Assembly (NCBI GenBank): GCA_036407095.1
Contig: DASWZV010000144.1
Span: 124,001-188,000 of the forward strand
Reading direction: 5' to 3'
Length of the DNA: 64,000 nucleotides
Source: Gp6-AA40 sp036407095
Lineage (GTDB): Bacteria; Acidobacteriota; Vicinamibacteria; Vicinamibacterales; UBA2999
Made by a program: the position numbers and the translations under genes. Positions 18,601 to 28,504 of this stretch are shown here, piece after piece. How positions within the stretch are numbered: the stretch's first letter is position 1; every line of letters starts with the position of its first letter. Under the pieces are notes generated by a model. The model saw only the letters and a list, made by a program, of their open reading frames with translations, did not search any database and had not been told where the DNA came from.

Positions 18601-21600
18601 GATCGAATCTTTCCTTCGAAACCTCCCTGACCGCTGCCGGGATCAGCGGGAATGTCTCGAGGATGTGCCCGAACTCGTCAGGCGTGAGTTCGTAGGCGAC
18701 AGCCGCCAGCGCCTGGAGTTCTGCGTACTCCGGCGCGTCTTCAACTGACCTCGAACGAACGAGCGAGTCCGACAGCGTCCGCACACGTTCGAATAGTGGA
18801 TGGCCGTCTCGGATGATCGGTACCGGCAGCTTCGAGACGAGTGCGACGGTGACGTGCGTGTTCACCCGCATCCGAATCAGATAGTTCGCGACGAAGCTGT
18901 TGAGCAGCGCGCACAGCACCTGCTGTTCGCCGATGGCCAGCCTCGTCTTCAGGCAGAAGAGCGTGTGGGTGGTGACGGCACGCGCCGGGACGATCGCAGC
19001 GATGAGGGTGAGGCGGTTGGTTGCGCTGGCGACGTCGCGATAGGCGAGCCTGGCGCGGCGGGGCACGGCGACGGACGCGTCGCGGCGAAGCTCCAAACGG
19101 CACGCATCGAGCGACACGCGGAACGGTTCGACCTGCTTGCCCTCGACGATTGGTCGCGCATCGACGTCGCCCGTGGACGCCGTGAACGAGTCGCGATCGT
19201 CGCTCGCATTCAATTCCCGCCCGAACTGCACGTGCCAGCCGTCTTGGTGTCCGAGCCGGGGGATCGTTGCGCTGATGCGCTCGACGATCCGCAGGTCCTG
19301 CGCCGAGTGCAGATCGGGAATGCCGAGATCATCCTCGCCGGACAGCCGCGCGAGGAATGCGCGAGACAATGCGATCGTGGCGCGATCGTCTCGATCGAGC
19401 TCTTCGGGGCGTGTGATGCCAAACCGGCAGGCAATCGACGATGTGGGCCGTCCGGCGGTGCACGTGAGCAGGATGAAACGGACGCTCCGATGGATCGGAA
19501 AGATCGCATCGCGGTTATCGAGGCCGGTAAGACTGTCAACGTCGGCGCGATCGAACAGGAATCGCCGCAGCGGTGCCGCACCGGTGTCGCTCGCCAGGCC
19601 AGACGGCAGCACGAAACCGATTCGGCCGCCCGGTCGCACGAGCTGGAGCGCGCGCTCGAGGAACCATTGATAGAGGTTGGCGTGGACGCGCGCGTCGACG
19701 TGGTAGATCCCTGACTCGCGCACGAACGCGGTGAGGCGGCGGGCGTCGAGCTGTCGCCCCTGGCGTCGTTCGCCATCGCCGCTGTCGCCGCGCACCATGT
19801 CCCACGGTGGATTGGCGACGATCGCATCGAAGCCGGCGGCGGCCCGGGGCGCCCCGCGGTCGTCCACGAAGACCTCGGGAAACGCCAGCGGCCAATGGAG
19901 AAAGCGCTGCCGCCCGGCGATGGCGTCACCCTGCTCGACCAACGCCGACGAGACGTGTCGAGGAAGCGCCGAGCGATCCGTGAGGAGATGCCTTGCCAGA
20001 TCGTGAAAGACTCCTCGAGCGGGTGCGAGGCCATCGTTCCAGAACCACGCCGCGCACCAGAGATCGAGCACGCGCTGCCACGAGCGGAGCGAATGGTCCG
20101 CATGGAGCGACGCGAGCGTCTGCTCCTTGGCGCGGACGATCGCGGCCGTGTCGTCAGGCTCGGAAGCGACGCGCAATCGGAGACGAACGGCGTGCTCGAT
20201 TGCGTTCGTGAGTCCGGCGCGATCGAACAGTGGCAGCTCCTGCCGATCCCGGCTCCGCGCCCCATGCCTCCCCCGATAGCGCCACACATCGTCGGGGGAC
20301 GCGCCGACCAGGCTGTTGCCGGCAAGAAGATGGTGGTCGAGAAACGACAGTGGCTTGTCCGCAGCGAGCGTGGCGAGCCACAGCGACAATCGCGCCAGCT
20401 GTACTGCCATCGGGTTCAGATCGACCCCGAACAGGCACCGCGAGGCGACATCGCGACGCAGGGCGGCGCGGTCGGCAGGCGTGATGTCGTGGGCGTGCCA
20501 GCGGCCTTCGCGGATCAATGCGTCTTCGAGCGCGGCGCTGAGATACCGGCATGCGGCCACGAGGAACGCGCCGCTGCCCATCGCCGGATCGAGGACGCGG
20601 ATCGCGAGAATCTCGTCCGCGCTCCTGCCATCGATTAACGGCTCGAGCGTTCGTCGCACGAGGAAGGCGGTCATCGATCGCGGCGTGTAGAAAGTGCCGC
20701 TCGCCTTGCGGAGCTCTCGCGTCCGCGTGAGCTGCTCGTCTTCGGACGAAGCCGGCTCGTACTCGAGGACCCGCTCGTAGACGGCGCCCAATTGCTCGAC
20801 ATCGAGATCGCCGTAGACGATCCGGGCGCGGCGGCCGTGACGATTGATCGCTGTCGTGCTCACCGCCATCAGGGCGCGAGTCATCGCCGCATCGCTGATC
20901 GGTGTGTCCTCGAACGCCTCGGCCTGCACCGGCGCAAAGAGCCGTCCGTTGAAAGCGGTGACGCGCAGCTCGCCCGCGGCAAAGCCGGTGTGAGCAAGCT
21001 TCGAGATCGCTCGAACCGCGAACCACAGTCCGCGGTAGGCGCGGCCGGTCAGCAGCGTCGCAACGATGGCATCGAGGCTGTACCGGTCGCGATACACCGG
21101 ATGCCAGATCGGCACGAGCCCCCGCGCCTCGGCGAACAACAAGAACAACACGCGGTACAGAACCGTGAGCGACTGTTCGAAGAGCAGCGTCCGGCCGCGC
21201 CGGGGCCGCCGTGTCGCCAGAGCGCCGAGCAGGACGGCGAGTGCTTCGAGAACACCAGCCCCGAGGGCCTTGCAGACCTCGAGGCCGTGACGGCTCGAAA
21301 GCTCGACGGCGCGATCGAGCAACGGCGTCGCGCCGGTCAGCGCGCCGGCGTGGAGCAGCGCCCAGAAGACCGCCTGCGACTCACGTTCGTGACCGAGTTG
21401 CGCGAGATCGAACTCCAGATACTCGCGCGACCAGGTGCGTCGCGCATCGACGAGACGCAACACCTGTCCATTGCAGCACAGGCACCACCGAGCGTCCGAC
21501 CCGATCGCGTCGGTGACGGCCGATCGCCACACGCGATCGATCGGCTCGCCCCAACCGATCGTCAGCGCGCTCAGGCACGCGCTCCCGCCTGCGGTGAGCC

Positions 21601-21853
21601 GCAGCGCGCAGGTGTGCTCCGAGTCGATCCGCTCAACTCCGGTCAGCCCGAGGAGATCGAGCAGCGGCATCAGGGCGACGTCTGCAATGGCGCGAACGCT
21701 CGCCGTCGTGCCAAGTGATGCCTCGAGACGAACGGCCCATCGGCCAAGCCGCGGCGACATCGATGGGGGTGGGCTCGCGAAACCCGGCATCGAGGGAAGA
21801 ACATCTCGAGCGAACGACGCAGTAATCAGCCGTCCGCGGACGCCGGGAATCAT
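18482..21853 (-). CDS. N6-adenine DNA methyltransferase, Eco57I / DISARM MI-like
   Basis: About 1123 residues from ATG 21853, which overlaps the helicase stop as ATGA. AdoMet motif I is RVLDPAMGSGAFLVAACRYL after GTFYTPRSMTAFLVRRTLEP; the catalytic motif IV is FDAIVANPPWDMV. Downstream FVLPSGLASDTGAAPLRRFL and LTGLDNRDAIFP belong to the large gamma-class methylase / TaqI-like specificity region. No nuclease motif is evident in the N-terminal half. Paired with the SNF2 helicase, it resembles the drmMI gene of class 1 DISARM or a type IIG/I-like restriction system, where it would mark self DNA. The last roughly 40 residues are Arg/Pro-rich and encoded opposite another gene, so they look like a read-through extension. 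Confidence 0.82.
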   Translation of the reverse strand: MIPGVRGRLITASFARDVLPSMPGFASPPPSMSPRLGRWAVRLEASLGTTASVRAIADVALMPLLDLLGLTGVERIDSEHTCALRLTAGGSACLSALTIGWGEPIDRVWRSAVTDAIGSDARWCLCCNGQVLRLVDARRTWSREYLEFDLAQLGHERESQAVFWALLHAGALTGATPLLDRAVELSSRHGLEVCKALGAGVLEALAVLLGALATRRPRRGRTLLFEQSLTVLYRVLFLLFAEARGLVPIWHPVYRDRYSLDAIVATLLTGRAYRGLWFAVRAISKLAHTGFAAGELRVTAFNGRLFAPVQAEAFEDTPISDAAMTRALMAVSTTAINRHGRRARIVYGDLDVEQLGAVYERVLEYEPASSEDEQLTRTRELRKASGTFYTPRSMTAFLVRRTLEPLIDGRSADEILAIRVLDPAMGSGAFLVAACRYLSAALEDALIREGRWHAHDITPADRAALRRDVASRCLFGVDLNPMAVQLARLSLWLATLAADKPLSFLDHHLLAGNSLVGASPDDVWRYRGRHGARSRDRQELPLFDRAGLTNAIEHAVRLRLRVASEPDDTAAIVRAKEQTLASLHADHSLRSWQRVLDLWCAAWFWNDGLAPARGVFHDLARHLLTDRSALPRHVSSALVEQGDAIAGRQRFLHWPLAFPEVFVDDRGAPRAAAGFDAIVANPPWDMVRGDSGDGERRQGRQLDARRLTAFVRESGIYHVDARVHANLYQWFLERALQLVRPGGRIGFVLPSGLASDTGAAPLRRFLFDRADVDSLTGLDNRDAIFPIHRSVRFILLTCTAGRPTSSIACRFGITRPEELDRDDRATIALSRAFLARLSGEDDLGIPDLHSAQDLRIVERISATIPRLGHQDGWHVQFGRELNASDDRDSFTASTGDVDARPIVEGKQVEPFRVSLDACRLELRRDASVAVPRRARLAYRDVASATNRLTLIAAIVPARAVTTHTLFCLKTRLAIGEQQVLCALLNSFVANYLIRMRVNTHVTVALVSKLPVPIIRDGHPLFERVRTLSDSLVRSRSVEDAPEYAELQALAAVAYELTPDEFGHILETFPLIPAAVREVSKERFDLMRSACGASASDTSPLSPAPRTRRLRALGPRRARSVRRG

Positions 21854-24297
21854 CGTAGGAGAACGGCAAACGCGAGCGCCGCCGCGTCCGCAATAACCTG
21901 GCCTCGCCGATCGAGCTCTCCGAGCCGGGCGGCGCATCGCGACAGTGCTTCTTCGATGACGGCATTCTGCGAGGCTGCCGCGCGCTCATGACGGCGATCG
22001 AACAGCCCCGGTTGGACGAGTGCCGCCGAGAGCCGCGCGCGTCGTGCGGTGAGTGCGTCGGCGATCGCGTGTTCGCGTCGGGTTGCGAGCTCTCGGTGAG
22101 GGCGCAACGCCTCCGCGATGGTCGTGCGTGCGCGATCGCCCTCTCGTTCGAGAATGGGGCCAAGCGATTCGATCGAGCGAGCCACCCACGCTCGAACCTC
22201 AGGTGCGCGACGCGATTCGACATGCAGGGTCGCGGCGAGCGCTGTCAATGTGTCCCAGACGACGTGGAGGTCGAGGTCGAGGAAGAGCTGCCGGTATACG
22301 AAGTAGCTGCCGGCGACCTGACCGCTGATGCCGACGTCGTGTCGCCGTCGCAGGACGGTCACGCAGGGTCGCGAGTCTGGCGCGCCCTCGACACCGGGCG
22401 CGAGCGCACGGGCGAGCTCGAGCCGAGCCGCTTCCGCCTCGGCGTCCGGGCCCAGGTTTGCGGTGATCACGTTGATGGGCACGGCTATTGGCGAACGCAG
22501 CTGGGCCTCGCCTCTTCCGGGTGCAGCTCGCCGCCCGCCGATCACCACGTCGGCAATCTCCGAGTCGGTCATGGGACGGAGGTCGTGGAGCGCGTCGGCG
22601 ACTCGCGCCGTTCGCAACAGCAGCCGTGCGACCGACTCCTCTTCGCTCGACCCGGCGGCTAGCAGATGGATCGCGTGTACTCGCCGCGTCTGCCCGATGC
22701 GGTCGACGCGGCCGATCCGTTGTTCGAGTCGTACGGGTGTCCACGGCAGCTCGAGGTTGATCACGAGCCGGCATCGCTGGTGGAGATTCAACCCCTCACT
22801 TGCCGCATCGGTAGCCAGCAGCAGTGGAGCCTCACCGCGACTGAACTGGCGCGCCACCTCGTCGCGCTCCGCAGTCGACAACCCGCCGTGAAGCAGCAGC
22901 GGCGAAGACGTCGCGAGTGCCGACGCCAGGGTTGCGAGCGTGTCGCGATACTCGGTGAAGACGATCGCCGGCTGGCGCGCGCGGCGAAGACATCGCGCGA
23001 TCGCGTTCAGTTTCGATTCGTCGTGTGAGGCGCGTCTGGCCAGCTCCAGCAACCGTTGCAGCCACACTCGCTCATCCCGTTCGTTGTGAAGCCCAGGCGT
23101 TGCCAGTGCCCCCGCGGGCTCATCGTCATCGGCGCTGTCGTCGAATGGAAGCCTCGTCTGGAACGGATCGTCGTCGGTTCGAGCCAGGAGTGCGAGCCGG
23201 CGTTCGATCGATCGCGCGAGCGACGCGGGGCTGCTGCACGCGCGACGGGAGAGAACGCCTGCGGCCAGGCGTGCGCCGGCCGATGAGACGCCCTTCTGCG
23301 TCCAGATCAGACGAACGTAGATCGTGAGCGCACGGTGCATCTCGGCTTCGGCGATTGAGGGCCGCACCCGCAACGACACCACCCGTCGCGACGAAGACAT
23401 GCCGATGTCGCGGCGTGTTCGACGAAAGACCAGCAATGGAAACGTCCGCCCGAGATCTCCCGTGCCGCAGAGACGCTCGAACGCCTGGTCGTCGCCCGAG
23501 TGCGGGGTGGCGGTGAGGAGAACGACGGTTCTCGCACGCTCGGCGAGTGCGAGCGCGGCGGTCGCGCGATCGGAGCGTCCCGCAAGCGCGTGCGCTTCGT
23601 CGAAGACGACGAGATCCCAGACCAGGGCTTCGAGCGAACGCAGCACTTCCGCGCGCTTCACGAAATCGAGCGACGTGATAATCAGCGGATGCGCCGACCA
23701 GGGGTTGCGGAGCGCCCAGCTGTGTCGCGCGAGCGCGCTCGAATCGAGGATCGACGCGTCGAGTACGAGACGCTCGTGCAGTTCGTCACGCCACTGCCCC
23801 CTGAGACCCGCCGGCGTGACGATGAGTACGTGCGCGTCTGGTGTGCGGAGGAGCGTCTCGTTGATGACGAGGCCGGCCTGCACTGTCTTCCCAAGGCCGA
23901 CCTCGTCAGCGATGAGAACCCGTGACGCGAGACCGCGCGTGATTGCAAGAACTGGCTCGAGCTGAAAGGGTAGGACGGCGAGGGTCGAGCGAGGTCTTGT
24001 CCGAAGCGTGTCGGGTGAGGGCGTTGCGTCGGCGAGCGCCGCCCGCAGCCGGCGGCACCACGTTCGCGGCCGCACGATTCGCGGCGCGGCCGATTGCGGC
24101 AGCCGCTCCCACGGTTCATGCGGGAGGAGGAAGCACGCGTGCTCGCCGCGATTGTTGCGATCGTGTCCGCGGACGTCGAGCCATGCACCACTCGATCCCT
24201 CGACGTAGCGGCTGACGCTCCATCGTTCGTCTCGGATGCGAACGATATCCCCGGGGCGCAGCGCGATGGCAGCCACGCCGGCCTGCACTGCAGGCAC
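21850..24297 (-). CDS. SNF2-family helicase/translocase, DrmD/RapA-like
   Basis: 815 residues starting GTG 24297 (GTG 24285 or 24276 also possible). An N-terminal beta domain (LRPGDIVRIRDERWSVSRYV) precedes the ATPase: motif I LIADEVGLGKTVQAGLV, motif II LVVFDEAHAL, motif III VLLTATPHSGDD, then helicase C with LLLATDAASEGLNLHQRC and the arginine-finger motif LEQRIGRVDRIGQ. The C-terminal third is helical and unassigned. The motif set is SF2/SNF2 of the RapA/DISARM DrmD type, an ATP-driven duplex DNA translocase. Translationally coupled to the methylase by a 4-bp overlap, it probably forms a two-gene DNA-defence unit. The usual DISARM partners drmA, drmB and drmC are absent here. Confidence 0.85.
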   Translation of the reverse strand: MPAVQAGVAAIALRPGDIVRIRDERWSVSRYVEGSSGAWLDVRGHDRNNRGEHACFLLPHEPWERLPQSAAPRIVRPRTWCRRLRAALADATPSPDTLRTRPRSTLAVLPFQLEPVLAITRGLASRVLIADEVGLGKTVQAGLVINETLLRTPDAHVLIVTPAGLRGQWRDELHERLVLDASILDSSALARHSWALRNPWSAHPLIITSLDFVKRAEVLRSLEALVWDLVVFDEAHALAGRSDRATAALALAERARTVVLLTATPHSGDDQAFERLCGTGDLGRTFPLLVFRRTRRDIGMSSSRRVVSLRVRPSIAEAEMHRALTIYVRLIWTQKGVSSAGARLAAGVLSRRACSSPASLARSIERRLALLARTDDDPFQTRLPFDDSADDDEPAGALATPGLHNERDERVWLQRLLELARRASHDESKLNAIARCLRRARQPAIVFTEYRDTLATLASALATSSPLLLHGGLSTAERDEVARQFSRGEAPLLLATDAASEGLNLHQRCRLVINLELPWTPVRLEQRIGRVDRIGQTRRVHAIHLLAAGSSEEESVARLLLRTARVADALHDLRPMTDSEIADVVIGGRRAAPGRGEAQLRSPIAVPINVITANLGPDAEAEAARLELARALAPGVEGAPDSRPCVTVLRRRHDVGISGQVAGSYFVYRQLFLDLDLHVVWDTLTALAATLHVESRRAPEVRAWVARSIESLGPILEREGDRARTTIAEALRPHRELATRREHAIADALTARRARLSAALVQPGLFDRRHERAAASQNAVIEEALSRCAARLGELDRRGQVIADAAALAFAVLLR

Positions 24298-24396
24298 TAT
24301 TCCAAGCGAAATCCGGCCTGAAATGCCTTCTGGCCGTTTAGAAGTACGAAGAATCCTCGCGCGGAGGAGTACGGCGATCGAGAGGAATTGCGTACT

Positions 24397-25563
24397 TCAC
24401 GGCACCACCTGCACTTGCGCGGCGGGCGATGACACACCGAAGTAGGTGCTGACCACCGACGCTGTACCTGGCGCGATGCCCTCGACGTAGGGATTCGGGA
24501 ACACGCCGTTGCCGCTGTCGGCTTTGAGAATCGCGGTGTTGCTCGATGCCGTCATCAGCAGGTCCAGGTGGGGACTTTCAACCTGCCCGCTGTCGAAGGA
24601 AATCTGCACAGCGAACGACGTGCGTCCGGCTCCCGCTGTCAACGTCGCTGGCGGCGAGATGCTCACACCGGTGATTCGCCGGATGGTGATGTTCTGTCCC
24701 CCCGAGTTCAGGTTGAAGCCGCTGTCGGTCGACCGGACGGGTTTCGGCTCGTAACCAGCCGGTGGACGCACTCGTCCAGGGGCGCTGCTGTACGGACTGC
24801 TGAACTCATAGTGGCCGTTGGCATCCGTGGATCCATGGTTGGGGCCGGCTTCGACGGTCGCGTTAGCAACCGGTCGGCCCTGCGAATCGGTGACGTAACC
24901 CGAGTACACGTACGGCGTCAGCGGCGCGAGCTGGAAGTTGGTCGTCACATCGCCGCTGATCGAGACGTCGGCTTCCTGCGCGTTGAAGTCGGGGGCCGTG
25001 ATGCGCACACGCATCGAGCCCGCCTTCAACTGCTCGAACCGATACAGACCGCCCGAGTCGCTGAACGCCGTCCTTCCTGCGTTGGCGCCCGAGATGACGT
25101 CGAGCCGCGCGTTCGCAATGGTGGCACCGGTCAGTTGGTTGCGAATGTAGCCCGACATCACGAACGTTGGTGAAGGCGTTGAAGCTGCCGGTGACAGCAT
25201 CGTCACCACGTTCGTGTTCGCAGTGACGGCGAGCCTCTGCTCGGACTGGACGTAACCTTCTTTCGTGATGCGAAGCACAACCTCGCCTGCCGGGACATTC
25301 GCAAGCGAGAACTGACCGCTGTCATTCGTGGTCTGAGCGACTTCTCCGGTTCCGATCTCCGCCCGCGCACCGGCGATCGGTGCGTTCGTGCTGGCATCGC
25401 GCACGACGCCTGACACGACGAACGTCGCCGGCGAGTTCGATCCCGGTGTTGGAGTTGGGCCAGACGGGTGGTCGCTTCCGCAGCCCGTCACAAAGGCGCT
25501 GCAGACGACGACGGTCGTCAGGAGAAATGTGTGCGCGGGTCGGGAAAAGACTGCGACGATCAT
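24397..25563 (-). CDS. Lipoprotein with carboxypeptidase-regulatory-like beta repeats
   Basis: About 388 residues from ATG 25563, chosen because it gives a lipoprotein signal ending in the lipobox FVTGC; the frame stays open 48 bases further upstream. After a Pro/Ser linker come three to four Ig-like CarboxypepD_reg domains, each starting like FVVSGVVRDASTNAPIAGAR, FVMSGYIRNQLTGATIANAR or YVYSGYVTDSQGRPVANATV. The C-terminus is a BIG2-like beta segment. It is likely a surface-anchored adhesion or polysaccharide-associated protein. A hairpin (GGCCAGAAGG..CAGGCC) lies in the 99 bp before the helicase gene. Confidence 0.8.
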   Translation of the reverse strand: MIVAVFSRPAHTFLLTTVVVCSAFVTGCGSDHPSGPTPTPGSNSPATFVVSGVVRDASTNAPIAGARAEIGTGEVAQTTNDSGQFSLANVPAGEVVLRITKEGYVQSEQRLAVTANTNVVTMLSPAASTPSPTFVMSGYIRNQLTGATIANARLDVISGANAGRTAFSDSGGLYRFEQLKAGSMRVRITAPDFNAQEADVSISGDVTTNFQLAPLTPYVYSGYVTDSQGRPVANATVEAGPNHGSTDANGHYEFSSPYSSAPGRVRPPAGYEPKPVRSTDSGFNLNSGGQNITIRRITGVSISPPATLTAGAGRTSFAVQISFDSGQVESPHLDLLMTASSNTAILKADSGNGVFPNPYVEGIAPGTASVVSTYFGVSSPAAQVQVVP

Positions 25564-25695
25564 CCATCGCCCCGACAGGCAAGGGCCAGGCCAAGACGCA
25601 TTGAGAGGCAATCGCGTGATTGACGGTGGTGCCGGCGGCCGTGTGGCTTTCTTTCATCACACCCTCGTGGAAATGTCACCACACTTCGTCATGAC

Positions 25696-25720
25696 GGGCC
25701 GCCTGAAGGCGGCTCTCTAC
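25696..25720 (-). repeat. GTAG-type REP palindrome
   Basis: On the minus strand GTAGAGAGCCGCCTTCAGGC continues into a GCGGC-rich closing arm. It lies between the Smr gene end and the lipoprotein start. Nothing else is seen in 25612-25754. Confidence 0.6.
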
Positions 25721-25754
25721 GGCGCGCGAAGTCGGAGCGTGCCTCGCCGCAGCT

Positions 25755-26003
25755 TTAGCGGAGGCGGGCCACCGTTGCACCGAGGTGTGTCTCGGTAGCG
25801 TCCCAGAATTCGATGACGAGAGGGTGGCGCTCCAGGGCCTGCTGCACGATCCCTCGTTGCACACCTTTTCCGCGGCCGTGAATCAGCCGCACTTCGCTGA
25901 AGCCTGCCTCATGCGCAGCGGTCACGTACTCGGCGACGACCGAGGGAATGTCGCGCGGTGCGAAGGCGTGGAGATCGAGCGAGTCTTCGATCGGAATCCG
26001 CAA
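25755..26003 (-). CDS. Smr domain protein (stand-alone)
   Basis: 82 residues forming little more than one Smr domain: LDLHAFAPRDIPSVV near the start and the HGRGKG motif in VRLIHGRGKGVQRGIVQQAL. Smr domains act as nucleases or nucleic-acid binders (MutS2 C-terminus, SmrA/B). It follows queF by 40 bp on the same strand, so the two may be one transcript. It is short for a stand-alone Smr protein (normally with an N-terminal extension), but no upstream start inside the gap adds a domain. Confidence 0.82.
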   Translation of the reverse strand: MRIPIEDSLDLHAFAPRDIPSVVAEYVTAAHEAGFSEVRLIHGRGKGVQRGIVQQALERHPLVIEFWDATETHLGATVARLR

Positions 26004-26043
26004 CCGGGGTTTCTCGAGGTTGAGTCTCGACTCTCGGGTTGGT

Positions 26044-26391
26044 TCAGCGTCCGTACGTCGCAGTGACCACCGTCTTCATCCCGCCGCGCACCGCGAAATC
26101 GCCGACGACCGTCATGCGCCGCGGCTGACACGCCGCGACGAGATCGTCGAGGATCTGATTGGTCGCCGCCTCGAAGAACACCCCACGATTCCTGTAGCCA
26201 AACATGTAGTACTTCAGCGATTTCAGCTCGATGCATCGGTCGCTTGGCACGTAGCTGATGCGAATTTCGCCGAAGTCGGGCAGGCCTGTTTTGGGGCAGA
26301 CGGAGGTGAATTCAGGACAGCTGATCACGATCTCGAAGTCCCGCTCCGGACGAGGATTGGGAAACGTCTCGATCGCGACCTCGCTTGACAT
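26044..26391 (-). CDS. queF: NADPH-dependent 7-cyano-7-deazaguanine reductase (preQ1 synthase)
   Basis: 115 residues, the short unimodular YkvM/QueF type. It reduces the preQ0 nitrile to the preQ1 amine in queuosine biosynthesis. The nucleophilic Cys region is CPEFTSVCPKTGLPDFGEI; the QueF motif is ELKSLKYYMFGYRNRGVFFE, which binds NADPH and the nitrile. Other queuosine genes are not in the window. It is divergent from the HU gene, sharing the 26392-26570 intergenic region. Confidence 0.92.
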   Translation of the reverse strand: MSSEVAIETFPNPRPERDFEIVISCPEFTSVCPKTGLPDFGEIRISYVPSDRCIELKSLKYYMFGYRNRGVFFEAATNQILDDLVAACQPRRMTVVGDFAVRGGMKTVVTATYGR

Positions 26392-26447
26392 AGAGGGAAA
26401 ATTCTAGCACTTTGGGCCGAAAACGCTGGATTTTGCCCGGTGGTTCG

Positions 26448-26476
26448 TTGACACGATCACGAGCGCGAGCTAGCAT
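26448..26476 (+). promoter_or_regulatory. Sigma-70-type promoter of the HU gene
   Basis: TTGACA (26448-26453), a 17-bp spacer and TAGCAT (26471-26476) make a near-consensus housekeeping promoter. Transcription would begin near 26483, giving a roughly 88-base leader that ends in the strong ribosome site GAGGGGG before ATG 26571. Confidence 0.65.
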
Positions 26477-26570
26477 TACCACGCTTTTCCACGTGTTTCC
26501 GCAGCAGTGACGCGCGCGCGCAACTGCACCGCGGCCGAGCATCGGCGCGCACCAGCAGAGGGGGAACGAG

Positions 26571-26870
26571 ATGGCAGAGGCCCGCAGAATGGGCAAATCG
26601 GAATTGTTCTCGCACTTCGCCGAACGCTTCGAGGTGAAGCGGACTCAGGCACGTGAGTTCTTCGACGAGCTGACGACGCTGTCAGAGAAGGAGCTCAAGC
26701 GCTCCGGTGAGTTCGTGCTGCCAGGCATGGTGAAGCTGGTTGTTCAGAAGCGGAAGGCGCGCATGGGCCGCAACCCCGCGACGGGCGAGGCTATCAAGAT
26801 CCCGGCCAAGACGGTCGTCAAGGCCCGTATCGCCAAACAACTCAAAGACGCGGTGCTTCCGAAGAAGTAA
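26571..26870 (+). CDS. HU-family nucleoid DNA-binding protein
   Basis: 99 residues. The arm region VVQKRKARMGRNPATGEAIK contains the R-x-G-R-N-P-x-T-G signature that inserts into the DNA minor groove, followed by IPAKTVVKARIAKQLKDAV. The N-terminal dimerisation helices carry MGKSELFSHFAERFEVKRTQ, slightly variant from canonical HU (KxELI). It bends and compacts DNA. A strong promoter, strong ribosome site and strong terminator all point to high expression as a monocistron. Confidence 0.92.
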   Translation: MAEARRMGKSELFSHFAERFEVKRTQAREFFDELTTLSEKELKRSGEFVLPGMVKLVVQKRKARMGRNPATGEAIKIPAKTVVKARIAKQLKDAVLPKK

Positions 26871-26921
26871 CTGCCGCCTGCGGCGCAACACCGCAACGGC
26901 CTTCCCCCCTTGCTTGGTTTG

Positions 26922-26960
26922 ACCCGGCGCGGATTTGGTGCGCCGGGTTATCTTTTTTTG
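26922..26960 (+). terminator. Rho-independent terminator after HU
   Basis: The perfect 9-bp stem ACCCGGCGC / GCGCCGGGT (26922-26930 with 26940-26948) has an 8-base loop and is followed by TATCTTTTTTT. It separates HU from the convergent response-regulator gene. Confidence 0.9.
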
Positions 26961-26976
26961 CGCGCACCCTCTGAAC

Positions 26977-28365
<1,389 letters not shown>

Positions 28366-28390
28366 CGGAAGACGCGAGTATAATCGCGTT

Positions 28391-28500
28391 CTTCGAAAGG
28401 CCCCAGGGCCCAGGCTTCTGCGATCTGCAGCCCTGAGACCGAAGCCCCGGCCCCCACTGAGGCCTGGGGCCTGAGCCCTGAGCCCTGAGCCCTGAGCCCT
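28391..28500. repeat. Period-7 repeat array upstream of lpd
   Basis: The right arm is six exact heptamers, GAGGCCT, GGGGCCT and four GAGCCCT, at 28459-28500. The left arm (from about 28398) has AGGCCCC AGGGCCC AGGCTTC in inverse sense. The array ends 4 bases before the possible start at 28505 and therefore occupies the place of the ribosome site of lpd. Confidence 0.7.
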
Positions 28501-28504
28501 CAAA

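Noticed and set aside
26392..26570. preQ1 riboswitch upstream of queF
   Set aside because: I could not find the short stem plus A-rich tail pattern of preQ1 aptamers; the region instead holds the HU promoter.
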